A stretch of 64,000 nucleotides of DNA from CAWHQZ01 sp963831645 (GTDB lineage Bacteria > Pseudomonadota > Alphaproteobacteria > Rhizobiales > Aestuariivirgaceae). Positions 43,988-52,369 of the stretch are shown here, piece after piece. Below the pieces are notes generated by a model. The model had not been told where the DNA came from. It made no database searches and saw only the letters and a program-made list of their open reading frames with translations. Location: assembly GCA_963831645.1 (NCBI GenBank), contig CAWHQZ010000008.1, forward strand, positions 86,833 to 150,832, given 5' to 3'. Numbering within the stretch: the first letter of the stretch is position 1; each line of letters starts with the position of its first letter. The position numbers and the translations under genes were made by a program.

Positions 43988-44668
43988 TCAGGCTCTCCTG
44001 GCTCGCCGGGAAGGTGCGGAAGGGGCGCCGTAGCCTGCAAAGCTCCTGACGACGCCGTCGATTTCCTCGTCACTCAGGATCACCATGCCGCCGGCCTGCT
44101 GGGCATGGTAGAACTGGCGCGCGATCGTCTCCAGTTCGACGGCGAGCCACATCGCTCTTTCCAGCGTGCCTCCCGCGGCGATCATGCCGTGATTGGCGAG
44201 CAGGCACGCCTGACGATCCTTCATCGCCTTCAGCGCATTTGCCGACAGTTCCGCGGTGCCGTACCGGGCATAGCCGGCGCAGCGTACCGAATTGCCTCCG
44301 AACGCGGCGATCATGTAGTGACAGGCAGGAATGTCCCGCCGCGCTATCGACAGCACGGTCGCGAACGTGGAGTGGGTGTGAACGATACCGCCGACATCCC
44401 TGCGCTCCCGCATGATGTCGAGATGGAAGCGCCATTCGACGGACGGTTTGAGGGGACCGCTCCAGCTGCCGTACTCGCCGTCGATGGGCATTGCGGCGAT
44501 CATTTCCGGCCTGAGCATGTCGTAGGGCGTGGCGCTGGGCGTAATCAGCATCATGCCCTTATGCCGGGCCGAGATGTTTCCCGACGTCCCCTGGTTGAGA
44601 CCGGACGCATTCATGAACCGGCATTTGTCGATAATCGCCTGTCGCAGTTTTCGTTCCTCGCCAGTCAT
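43988..44668 (-). CDS. Class II aldolase/adducin-family protein
   Basis: 226 residues from the ATG at 44668 (GGGAGGA upstream). It has the fuculose-phosphate aldolase landmarks: NQGTSGNISAR, ITPSATPYDML, the zinc pair in GGIVHTHSTFATVLSIARRDIPACHYMIAAFGG, and LLANHGMIAAGGTL with the third His. Zinc-dependent members cleave or decarboxylate sugar phosphates or keto-acids (OtnC-like 3-oxo-tetronate phosphate decarboxylases also belong). It is the last gene of the Liv operon, 20 bases after livF, which ties it to breakdown of the imported compound. Confidence 0.85.
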   Translation of the reverse strand: MTGEERKLRQAIIDKCRFMNASGLNQGTSGNISARHKGMMLITPSATPYDMLRPEMIAAMPIDGEYGSWSGPLKPSVEWRFHLDIMRERRDVGGIVHTHSTFATVLSIARRDIPACHYMIAAFGGNSVRCAGYARYGTAELSANALKAMKDRQACLLANHGMIAAGGTLERAMWLAVELETIARQFYHAQQAGGMVILSDEEIDGVVRSFAGYGAPSAPSRRARRA

Positions 44669-44688
44669 GGCGGTCCTCCCTCGTGATT

Positions 44689-45390
44689 TCAATGCCCCAC
44701 CCCCACGTAGCGTTCGAGAAGCGACGGGTTGGTTCTGAGCATCTCTGCCGCCATCGTCTCGCGCGACCTTCCGCTCTCGACGAACGTCACGCGGTCGGCG
44801 GTCGCCAGCACGACATCGATACGCTGTTCGACCAGGAGCGTGGCCACTCCCCTTGTTTTCAGCTGCCGTATCGTATCGCAGACGCGCGCGATCATGGCGG
44901 GCATCAGCCCCTCGGAGGGTTCATCCAGCAGCATCACTTTGGGCTCGATGCAAAGCGCGCGCGCCATCGCAAGCATCTGCTGTTCACCGCCGCTCAACGT
45001 TCCCGACCGCTGATCGAGGCGCTGCGAGAGCGCCGGGAACAGCGCCAGCACGTCCTGGAGCGTCTCGGGCCGGCTGCCGCGGGCCAACAGCCCGATCTCC
45101 AGGTTTTCCGCCACGCTCAGGTTTGCAAACAGGCGCCGGCCCTGAGGCGTATAGGCGAGGCCCTGCTTCGGCACTTCGTGCGCGGACAACATGGTCAGGT
45201 TCGTTCCATCGAGCAGCACCTGGCCGGACCGGACCGGCAGCAGTCCCATGACCGCCTTCAGCGTCGTCGTCTTGCCGGCGCCGTTGCGACCCAGCAGACA
45301 CAGCACCTCGCCCGCCACGACGGAGAACGAAACATCGCGCAGGACATGAACGTCGCCGTAGAAGCAGTTGAGATCGCGGACTTCGAGCAT
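44689..45390 (-). CDS. livF: Branched-chain amino acid-type ABC transporter ATPase LivF
   Basis: 233 residues: Walker A GRNGAGKTT, Q-loop TPQGRRLFANLSVAENLEIG, signature LSGGEQQMLAMARAL, Walker B VMLLDEPSEGL, H-loop VATLLVEQRID. This is the HAAT-type short ATPase. It overlaps livG by a TGATG junction. Although named for amino acids, this class also carries amides, urea and sugar acids; the catabolic genes around suggest a non-amino-acid substrate. Confidence 0.9.
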   Translation of the reverse strand: MLEVRDLNCFYGDVHVLRDVSFSVVAGEVLCLLGRNGAGKTTTLKAVMGLLPVRSGQVLLDGTNLTMLSAHEVPKQGLAYTPQGRRLFANLSVAENLEIGLLARGSRPETLQDVLALFPALSQRLDQRSGTLSGGEQQMLAMARALCIEPKVMLLDEPSEGLMPAMIARVCDTIRQLKTRGVATLLVEQRIDVVLATADRVTFVESGRSRETMAAEMLRTNPSLLERYVGVGH

Positions 45391-46122
45391 CAGCTTCCGA
45401 GATAGGCCTGCTGCACCAGCTTGTTGGCGCGAATCTCCGCCGGCGGCCCATGCGCCAGGATGCGGCCATTGTTGAAAACGGTGATGCTGTGGGCGAGACT
45501 CATGACCACTGCCATGTTGTGTTCAATCAAGAGAATCGTCGCATGCTCGGCGATCGTGCGCACCAGATCGGTGAAGCCGGCAATTTCCGGCTCCGAGAGC
45601 CCCTGGGTCGGCTCGTCGAGAATGAGCAACAGCGGCTCAAGCGCAATTCCCATCGCCACTTCAACCAGCCGCTGATGGCCGTAGGACAGCGATCCGGCGC
45701 GCTGGCGCCGGCGCTGCAGCAGACCTACCTGGCGCAGGGCCTCGTCGGCCCGCTTCCTGACGTTGTGTTCGGCTCGCCCGCCGCTGTCCGGACAACGTCC
45801 CTGCGCGGCAAGCGCCACATTGTCGAACACTTCCAGCCCGGCGAAGATGCTAGTGACCTGGAAGGTGTAGGCGATGCCGCGCGTGACCCGCGCATGCACG
45901 GGCAGGTGCGAAATGTCGGCTCCGGCAAAGTGGATTTCTCCCGCCGTCGGGCGAACGCGGCCGCAGATCAGGTTGACGAGAGTCGACTTCCCCGCCCCGT
46001 TGGGTCCGATGATCGCCCGGATTTCGCCGCCGGGCGACGTCGAAATCGACGTTGTCGACGGCTTTCACGCCGCCGAAATGGCAGCTCAGCCCGCGCGTCG
46101 AAAGCAGGCTCACGGCAGCCAT
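45390..46122 (-). CDS. livG: Branched-chain amino acid-type ABC transporter ATPase LivG (one frameshift as read)
   Basis: The start at 46122 gives MAAVSLLSTRGLSCHFGGVKAVDNVDFDV; one frame on the protein continues GEIRAIIGPNGAGKSTLVNLICGRVRPTAGEI, TRGIAYTFQVTSIFAGLEVFDNVAL, SLSYGHQRLVEVAMGIAL, LLILDEPTQGL, ILLIEHNMAVVMSLA. The shift is at about 46030-46045, one extra base (733 equals 732 plus 1). It overlaps the livM stop by 13 bases. Confidence 0.87.
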
Positions 46123-47073
46123 GGCGCGACTTTCTCGCGCACCATTCCCATGAGGCCCCGCGGAAACCACAGGATCAGCCCGATCAGCGCCAGCCCGACC
46201 ACCAGCAGATATGAAGACGTGCGACCGCTCGTGATGTCCACGAGATAGAACATGAGCAGCGTGCCGACCAGCGGACCGAGCACCGTGCGTGCGCCGCCGA
46301 GCAGCACCCACAACAGAGGCAGGATCGAATACTGCACCGAAGCGAAGGTCGATCCGGCGTAGGCGAACAGCAGCACATAGGCCGCACCCGCCGCAGCGGA
46401 AATCGACCCGGAGGCGACGAGCGCCGCCAGCTTGTAGAGATAGGTGTTGAACCCGAGCATGCCGGTACGCTCTTCGTTTTCGCGAATGGCCGCCAGGACA
46501 CGTCCAAACGGCGAGCGGACGATCAGCAGGCAGGCGAAGAGTGCCGCGGCGAGCAGAATCAGGGCGACGTTATAGCGTGTCGCCGCGTCGGTGAGATCGA
46601 CGGTGACGGACGCGACGGCGAAACGCCGAAGCTCCTCACCGAGAACGAAGCCCTGATCGCCCCCCGTCACGTCGTTGAAGAGGAGCGTGGTCAGGAAAAA
46701 AGCCTGGGCGAGCATCATGCATACGATCATGAAGAAAGCCCCGGTGGTGCGCAGCGCGACCAGGCCGACCAGGAACGACAGCGTCAGGCCGGCCAGCAGC
46801 CCTGCCAGGAACGCCGGCGGCGGCGGCAACGAGAGATCGCGGCTCGCCAGCCCCGCCCCGAAAAGCCCGGCGGCAAAAAACATGGCATGGCCGAGGCTCA
46901 AGAGACCCGCATAGCCGAACAGCAGGTTGTAGCCGGCGGCATAGGTGGCCAGAACCATGATGCGGGCAGAGACTCAGGTGATGGTAGTCGCTGATCACAA
47001 ACTGCAGCGCAAACAGCACCCCGATCACTGCCGCGATCAGGACGGTTCCCTTGTCTGTGTCGCCGGCCGTCAT
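46110..47073 (-). CDS. livM: Branched-chain amino acid-type ABC permease LivM (one frameshift as read)
   Basis: The N-terminus MTAGDTDKGTVLIAAVIGVLFALQFVISDYHHL is in one frame; after a one-base shift near 46965 the rest reads IMVLATYAAGYNLLFGYAGLLSLGHAMFF, the LivM signature, then the EAA-like PFGRVLAAIRENEERTGMLGFNTYLYKLAALV and GARTVLGPLVGTLLMFYLVDI. Length 964 equals 963 plus 1. The ATG overlaps the livH TGA. Confidence 0.87.
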
Positions 47074-47950
47074 CGGACGGCCCCGCCGAACAGTCCCTGC
47101 GGGCGCCAGACCAGCGCCAGCGCGACTGCCAGCGTAGCGATGATCTTGGCCAGGGTCGGGGAGAAAAATACCGAGATGATGCCGTCGCTGAGACCGATGA
47201 CCGCCGCGGCGGCGAGCGTGCCGGCGAGGTTTCCGAGCCCGCCGAGGATGACCACGATGAACGACAGCAGCAGCGGCGTTTCGCCCATCAGGTAGTGCGC
47301 CTGCTGGATGGGAACGATCAGAACGGCAGCCAGCCCGCGAGCCCCGCTCCGAAGGCGAACACGACCGCATAGATGCGATCGACCGAGATGCCGAACGCCT
47401 GGGCCATCTCCCGGTCGAACTGCGTCGCCCGCATGAGGAGACCCAGCTTGGTGCGCGTGAGCACGAGCCAAGTGGCAGCCACCAGCGCCAGCGAGGCGGC
47501 GATGACGACGAGCTTGTAGCCCGAATATCCGAACCACGGAAAGAGCACACGGAAGCTGACGGGCGCTGTGACCGGCCGCGCATCGGGCCCGTAGAACATC
47601 AGCGCCAGCTGCTGGATGACATAGAGGAGGCCGATGGTGGCGACGATGGTCGCCTCCGGCTCATAGTGGAGGCGGCTCAGCACCAGGCGCTCGAACGTGA
47701 CCGCGACCGCCGCCACCAGCAGCGGTGACAAGGCCAGCGCAGCCAGGAATCCGATTGCCGGATGACCGGGAATGGCGTCGGTGACGGCCCAGGCGATCAC
47801 CGCGCCGAGCATGAACAGCTCGCCGTGGGCGACGTTGACGATCCGCATGACGCCGAACACCAGCGACAGGCCGAGCGCCATCAGGGCGAGCGTCGATGCG
47901 GTCACCAGACCTTCGAGTACGGCGAGAAAGAGGTGCGGTCCAAAAGCCAA
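47070..47950 (-). CDS. livH: Branched-chain amino acid-type ABC permease LivH (one frameshift as read)
   Basis: MAFGPHLFLAVLEGLVTASTLALMALGLSLVFGVMRIVNVAHGELFMLGA is the classic LivH opening. The next shared motifs are RLHYEPEATIVATIGLLYVIQQ and MRATQFDREMAQAFGISVDRIYAVVFAFGAGLAG; after the shift come IVPIQQAHYLMGETPLLLSFIVVILGGLGNLAG and LAVALALVWRPQGLFGG. The shift near 47325 is a missing base (881 equals 882 minus 1), the opposite sign to the others here. Confidence 0.87.
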
Positions 47951-48029
47951 GGATTGCCGGGATGGTCAGGCGTAGCGCGGGTTCGCCGGCGATTGCGCTG
48001 CCGTTTCAGAGCGGCGCGCGGGCTACCTA

Positions 48030-48121
48030 TCCGTCATACCGGCAGAAGCCGGTATCCAGCCTGCAGCTTCTCCGCTGCTGAAACACTCCAAGCTGGATTG
48101 CGGCATTCGCCGCAATGACGA
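48030..48121. repeat. Composite palindromic element (REP/MITE-like)
   Basis: About 92 bases between livH and its binding-protein gene. Inner hairpin one: ATACCGGC/GCCGGTAT (48036-48055). Inner hairpin two: TTGCGGC/GCCGCAA (48098-48115). They are framed by an outer pair CGTCAT (48032-48037) with ATGACG (48115-48120), and TCCAG (48055-48059) with CTGGA (48093-48097). The element could fold into a cloverleaf-like structure. The GTCATACCGGC and GGCAATGAC-type ends are those of a widespread proteobacterial repeat. Confidence 0.72.
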
Positions 48122-48132
48122 AAGCAGGTGCA

Positions 48133-49449
48133 CTAGAGCGCCATCTTCGTGTAGTCGGCCTCGGGCTCGTACAATCCTTCCTCAATGGTGGTGCGGTGAA
48201 CGGGGTTGAGCTTGCCTCCCTCCACCTTTGAGATGTGCTGATGGCCGAAGCTCTGGTGGATCCTGCCGTTGAATATCTTACGCCCCTGCGGATGCTCCTT
48301 TCCTTCCTCGAAGGATTGGAAGGCCTCCGTCGCCTCGATCAAGGCCGCTCTGTCGGCAGGTGATTTGTAGCCGCTCTTTTCCATTGCCGTTTTGATGATG
48401 TAGAGCGTCTCCCAGCAGCCGAACATGTGCGAGAAGGTCGAGACGTCCTTGGCGTCGTCCACGCTCGCGCCGTTGGCGTCCACGCCCACGCGCTCGCGAT
48501 AGAACCTGTCGTGCTCGCTCTGCTCCTTGGCCGCATACCGGGGATAGGCCTCCCAGAAATAGCTGCCGTCGAGGAACTCGAGCCCGGGACTGGCGATATC
48601 GACGGCTTCTAGGGAATCGATGAAGCCGAAGATTTGCGGGCGTGTCGTACCGAAATGCTCCCCCAGCTCCTTGACGAAGGTGAGTACGGCCGGCCCCACC
48701 ATCACGTGATAGAGAACCTCGGTGTCGGCCGGGATCTGCGGGAAGTAGCGCGTGAACGAGCTTTCGGTCGGCGGTATGGCGATGAGCCCAACCGCCTTGC
48801 CGCCCTGCTTTTCGATTGCCGCGGAGAAATAGTCGCGATGGTCGTGGCCGAAGGCGAAGTCGGGAAAGATCATCGTTACCTTCTTGCCGAGGTTGGCGGC
48901 GATCCACGGCGCCATCGATATCACCTGCGACTTGACGTCGGTGATGCCGGGCTGGAACACGTAGCGATTGAGCGCGCCGGAGGCGACGTGATAGCCCTCG
49001 CTGACCACGAAATAGGGCAGCTTCAGCTCACCGGCCCGCGGCGCTGAACCGATGACGACATGGGAGAACAGCGTCCCGAACACTACATCCGCCTTGTGCT
49101 GAGTGGCGAACTTCTCGACGACCTCGGCGCCTCGCTTGGGATCGGTGCCGTCGTCCTCGGCGATGATTTCGATGGATCTGCCGCCGATACCACCGTCTTC
49201 GTTGATGAGTTTGGCGGCAGCCGTCGTCGTCCGTTCATACCAGCGTCCATAGGAAGCCCCGATGCCGGTGCGGTGGACCTGGAATCCGATCCGGATCGGT
49301 TCGGAGCTTTGCGCCTGAGCGTAGCGCACGTAGCCGGGTCCCCATTGAGAGGCAGCGACTGCGCCGGTCGCGGCAGCCAGCCCCTTGAGGGCCGAGCGCC
49401 GGGTGATGTTGCGGGTTTTCAGTCGACGAAGGTTGTCAGCGGAAGCCAT
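48133..49449 (-). CDS. Liv-type ABC transporter substrate-binding protein, Tat-exported
   Basis: 438 residues with a twin-arginine leader (NITRRSALKGLAAATGAVAASQWG). The mature part is a type I periplasmic binding fold: PIRIGFQVHRTGIGASYGRWYERTTTAAAKLINEDGGIGGRSIEIIAEDDGTDPKRGAEVVEKFATQHKADVVFG, then PYFVVSEGYHVASGALNRYVFQPGITDVKSQ and a second lobe. The ligand-site residues for amino acids are not obvious. It is separated from livH by 182 bases holding the palindromic element. Confidence 0.87.
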   Translation of the reverse strand: MASADNLRRLKTRNITRRSALKGLAAATGAVAASQWGPGYVRYAQAQSSEPIRIGFQVHRTGIGASYGRWYERTTTAAAKLINEDGGIGGRSIEIIAEDDGTDPKRGAEVVEKFATQHKADVVFGTLFSHVVIGSAPRAGELKLPYFVVSEGYHVASGALNRYVFQPGITDVKSQVISMAPWIAANLGKKVTMIFPDFAFGHDHRDYFSAAIEKQGGKAVGLIAIPPTESSFTRYFPQIPADTEVLYHVMVGPAVLTFVKELGEHFGTTRPQIFGFIDSLEAVDIASPGLEFLDGSYFWEAYPRYAAKEQSEHDRFYRERVGVDANGASVDDAKDVSTFSHMFGCWETLYIIKTAMEKSGYKSPADRAALIEATEAFQSFEEGKEHPQGRKIFNGRIHQSFGHQHISKVEGGKLNPVHRTTIEEGLYEPEADYTKMAL

Positions 49450-49552
49450 GCACGAGTTCTCCCTGAGGCAAAATATGACGCCGTTGATTGCGCGAAATTG
49501 GTTCTGAGCAAATCATTCCAGTCCGCAAAACACAATACCCGGAAAGGCGGGC

Positions 49553-50452
49553 TCATGACTTGCCGGGGGCGTTGATCGAAGTCAGGGCGTCGATGAGCCG
49601 GGGCACGTAGCGCGCGCCATAGCCCAGGTTGTCGGCGAGGATGTAGGTCTGGTGGACGGCTTCGGCGACGAATGCCGCCACCGGCAGCTGCTCGGCGATC
49701 GAGGTGTAGTAGCGCAGGTCCTTGCGGGCGTTGCTGATGGCGAACTTGGCCGAGCTGTCATCGTTGCTGAGCGGCACGTTGATCAGGCGTTCGAACATCA
49801 CGGACCTGGCCCCGCCCGACATCACGATGTCGCGCAGGGCGGTCATGTCGATGCCTGACCTGGCGGCAGTGACGATGGCCTCCGAAACCACCGCCGCGGT
49901 TCCCAGCGCAATGAAGTTGTTGACGAGCTTCAGCGCATGCGCGGCCCCCACCTCTCCGGCATAGACGATGGTATCGGCGAAACAGGACAGGATCGGCCGC
50001 AGCTCCTCGATGACCGCCTTCTCGCCCCCCACCATCAGGGCAAGCTTGCCTTCCTCGGCTTCTTTCGGAGTGCGCACCATCGGCGTATCGGCAAAGCGCC
50101 CGCCGCGGGCGGCGACCTCCGCTGCGATCCTGCGCGTCGAGTGCGGCTCGGCGGTGGTGCAATCAGCGATCGTCAGGCCTGGCCTGAGGCCGGCCAGAAC
50201 TCCGTTTTCGCCATAGACCGCCTCCTCTACCTGCGGCGAGCCGGTGACGCACAGGATGATGACGTCGCTGTCCTCGGCCATAGCCCGCGGCGTGGCAGCC
50301 TCGCGTGCGCCGCGTCCAAGAAGGTCTTCGACCGGAGCCCGGTTGCGATGGGCCAGCACCGTGAGCGGATATCCCCTGGCCAGAATGTTCTTGCCGATGC
50401 CGTGTCCCATCAGCCCGACACCGATCAGCCCTACACGCGTTTTACCTGCCAT
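49553..50452 (-). CDS. NAD(P)-dependent 3-hydroxyisobutyrate/tartronate-semialdehyde dehydrogenase family
   Basis: 299 residues. Rossmann loop VGLIGVGLMGHGIGKNILARGY; substrate loop ADCTTAEPHSTRRIAAEV; signature RFADTPMVRTPKEAEEGKLALMVGG; catalytic lysine helix GAAHALKLVNNFIALGTAAVVSEA. The family oxidises beta-hydroxyacids, including sugar-acid breakdown products such as tartronate semialdehyde and 2-hydroxy-tetronates. It starts 24 bases after the SDR stop, so it shares its operon. Confidence 0.88.
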   Translation of the reverse strand: MAGKTRVGLIGVGLMGHGIGKNILARGYPLTVLAHRNRAPVEDLLGRGAREAATPRAMAEDSDVIILCVTGSPQVEEAVYGENGVLAGLRPGLTIADCTTAEPHSTRRIAAEVAARGGRFADTPMVRTPKEAEEGKLALMVGGEKAVIEELRPILSCFADTIVYAGEVGAAHALKLVNNFIALGTAAVVSEAIVTAARSGIDMTALRDIVMSGGARSVMFERLINVPLSNDDSSAKFAISNARKDLRYYTSIAEQLPVAAFVAEAVHQTYILADNLGYGARYVPRLIDALTSINAPGKS

Positions 50453-50476
50453 TGTTCTTCACCCTGCCATCCTCTC

Positions 50477-51239
50477 CTAAACCCAACCGCCATCCACGAT
50501 GAATTCCTGTCCGGTAATCATCTTGCTGTCGTCGGATGCCAGGAACAGCACCATCGCCGCGATGTCCTGCGGCATTACCCTGCCCTTCAGGCACTGGTTT
50601 TCGTCCATCTGGCGCTCGCCTTTTTCGTCCACCCAGAGCTCGAGCTGACGCCTGGTCATGACCCAGCCCGGGGCGACGATGTTCAACCTGATGCCGGACT
50701 TGCCGAGGTCGCGCGCCAGCGACCGCGTCATGCCGTGAACTGCCGCCTTGCTGGTCGCGTACACCGGGTAGCCGCCGTTCGGGAATCATCCAGCTGATCG
50801 AGCCGAAATTGATGATCGACCCGCTGCCCGCATCGATCATCGCCGGAGCCACCGCCTGGATGGCGAAGAACTGGTGCTTCAGGTTCACGGCGATACGATC
50901 GTCATAGTAGGCCGGCGTCACCTTTCGCCAATCGTGCCGCTCGTCGTGCGCGGCGTTGTTCACGAGAACAGTAAAGGAACCGCATTTCCCGGCCAATTGA
51001 GCGATGGCAGCCTGAAGTGCGGCTGTGGCGGTGACATCGCAGCAAGCGAAGTGGACGTGAGCCTTGGCGCCCCCGAGTTCGGCTGCAAGCGCCTGGCCCT
51101 CGCCCTCCTTGATATCCACGAACGCCACCCGCGCGCCCTGGGCCGCGAACGCTCTCACCACCGCTTCGCCGATGCCGGTGGCGCCTCCGGTCACGAATAC
51201 CGATCGCTCTTTCAGACTCCTGTAGGACGCATCGATCAT
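50477..51239 (-). CDS. SDR-family sugar/aldose dehydrogenase (one frameshift as read)
   Basis: About 253 residues. VFVTGGATGIGEAVVRAFAAQG, AFVDIKEGEG (Asp selects NAD), LVNNAAHDERHDW, YATSKAAVHGMTRSLARDLG with the catalytic Tyr/Lys, IRLNIVAPGWVMTRRQLELW, and the tail ENQCLKGRVMPQDIAAMVLFLASDDSKMITGQEFIVDGGWV typical of aldose 1-dehydrogenases in sugar-oxidation operons. The shift is near 50785 in a CCC run, one extra base (763 equals 762 plus 1). I infer it starts the pathway: sugar to aldonolactone. Confidence 0.85.
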
Positions 51240-51249
51240 CGTTTCCGCG

Positions 51250-52233
51250 CTACAGACTTCGCACCGTGACTGCCGCGGGCGGGGCGGTGGCGAGCGGATT
51301 GGCTAGCGGAAGCCCGAACTCGGCCGCCTCGATCTCGAATACGTCGCCCGGCTGCGTGCGTACGCCGTCGGCGAAGCTCAGAGTCGCCGTTCCGAACAAA
51401 TGCACATGGATGTCGCCGGGTTTGCGAAAGACCTCGTACTTGAAGTGATGAGCTTCCAGATTGGCGATGGCGTGCGACATGTTCGCTTCCCCGGACAGGA
51501 AGGGCTTTTCCCAGATCACTTCTCCCTTCCTCCTGATGCGCGATGTGCCGCGCACGTCCTGTGGCAGGGCGCCGACCAGAAGCTCGGGACCGATGGCGCT
51601 GGGCCGCAGCTTCGAATGGGCCAGCAGAAGGTAGTTCCGCCGCTCCATGACGTGATCGGAAAACTCGTTGCCCAGCGCAAAGCCCAGGCGGAACGGAACC
51701 CCGTCGCCGGCGATGAGATAGATGCCGGCGATTTCCGGCTCCTCCCCTCCGTCGTCGGCAAAGCTCGGGGAGGAAAGCGGCGCGCCGGGCCGGGCGAGCA
51801 AGGACCCATCCCCCTTGTAGAACCATTCGGGCTGGACGCCGGCAGCGCCGGGCGGCGGCTTACCGCCGTCGAGACCCATGCGGAACATCTTCATCGAGTC
51901 CGAGAGCGTCTCCTCGTTCGACGGCTTGTGCATGGCGTCCCGGGCAGCGGCCGAGCCGAGGTGGGTAAGGCCGGTGCCGGTAATGATGAGATGCGCGGGA
52001 TCCGGATGATCGATCGGCGGCAGCACTCGCCGATCGGCAAGTGCCTCGGCCATATCGACGTTGGAGCCCAGTCCATGGCGCTGGACGGCCTGGGCAAGCC
52101 CTTCACCGCGCCGGATCGCTTCCTCGGCCAGCGCGCGAACCGAAGCCGCGCCGTTGATCGACCGATAGCTTCCCTCAAGGAAAGCGACGACCTTTCGCCT
52201 GCCGCCCCGCTCCTCGATTTGACTCAACCGCAT
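51250..52233 (-). CDS. GguC/AraD1-family protein (fumarylacetoacetase fold)
   Basis: 327 residues: LIITGTGLTHLGSAAARDAMHK near the middle, PEWFYKGDGSLLARPGAPLSSPSFADDGGEEPEIAGIYLI, RLGFALGNEFSDHVMERRNYLLLAHSKLRPSAIGPELLVG, and EANMSHAIANLEAHHFKYEVFRKPGDIHVHLFGTATLSFADG. The metal-site E and E/D spacing fits the FAH fold. GguC/AraD1 proteins act on 2-keto-3-deoxy-aldonates, as in the L-arabinose oxidative route. It is divergent from the dehydratase gene and lies 10 bases ahead of the SDR. Confidence 0.87.
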   Translation of the reverse strand: MRLSQIEERGGRRKVVAFLEGSYRSINGAASVRALAEEAIRRGEGLAQAVQRHGLGSNVDMAEALADRRVLPPIDHPDPAHLIITGTGLTHLGSAAARDAMHKPSNEETLSDSMKMFRMGLDGGKPPPGAAGVQPEWFYKGDGSLLARPGAPLSSPSFADDGGEEPEIAGIYLIAGDGVPFRLGFALGNEFSDHVMERRNYLLLAHSKLRPSAIGPELLVGALPQDVRGTSRIRRKGEVIWEKPFLSGEANMSHAIANLEAHHFKYEVFRKPGDIHVHLFGTATLSFADGVRTQPGDVFEIEAAEFGLPLANPLATAPPAAVTVRSL

Positions 52234-52369
52234 GCTGTCACCGGTGCCTCGGACCCCGTCGCTACCGGTGCCGAAATTTGCATTTCAGCACATGATAGTA
52301 TTAGTGCGAGAAAGTTGGCAACGGGCTGCCCGACCGGGCATGAGCCCATCCCGCGAGGAAACTGCGTCC
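52234..52369. promoter_or_regulatory. Divergent promoter region between GguC and the dehydratase
   Basis: 136 bases serving two divergent sugar-acid genes. It contains a direct repeat ACCGGTGCC (52240 and 52263) and an AT-rich patch CATGATAGTATTAGTGCGAG that could be a promoter. No regulator is encoded next to it, so the controlling protein is elsewhere. Confidence 0.4.

Noticed and set aside
48133..49449. Leucine/isoleucine-specific binding protein
   Set aside because: The fold is Liv-type but the neighbouring genes are for sugar-acid breakdown and I cannot see the amino-acid-binding residues, so the ligand is left open.
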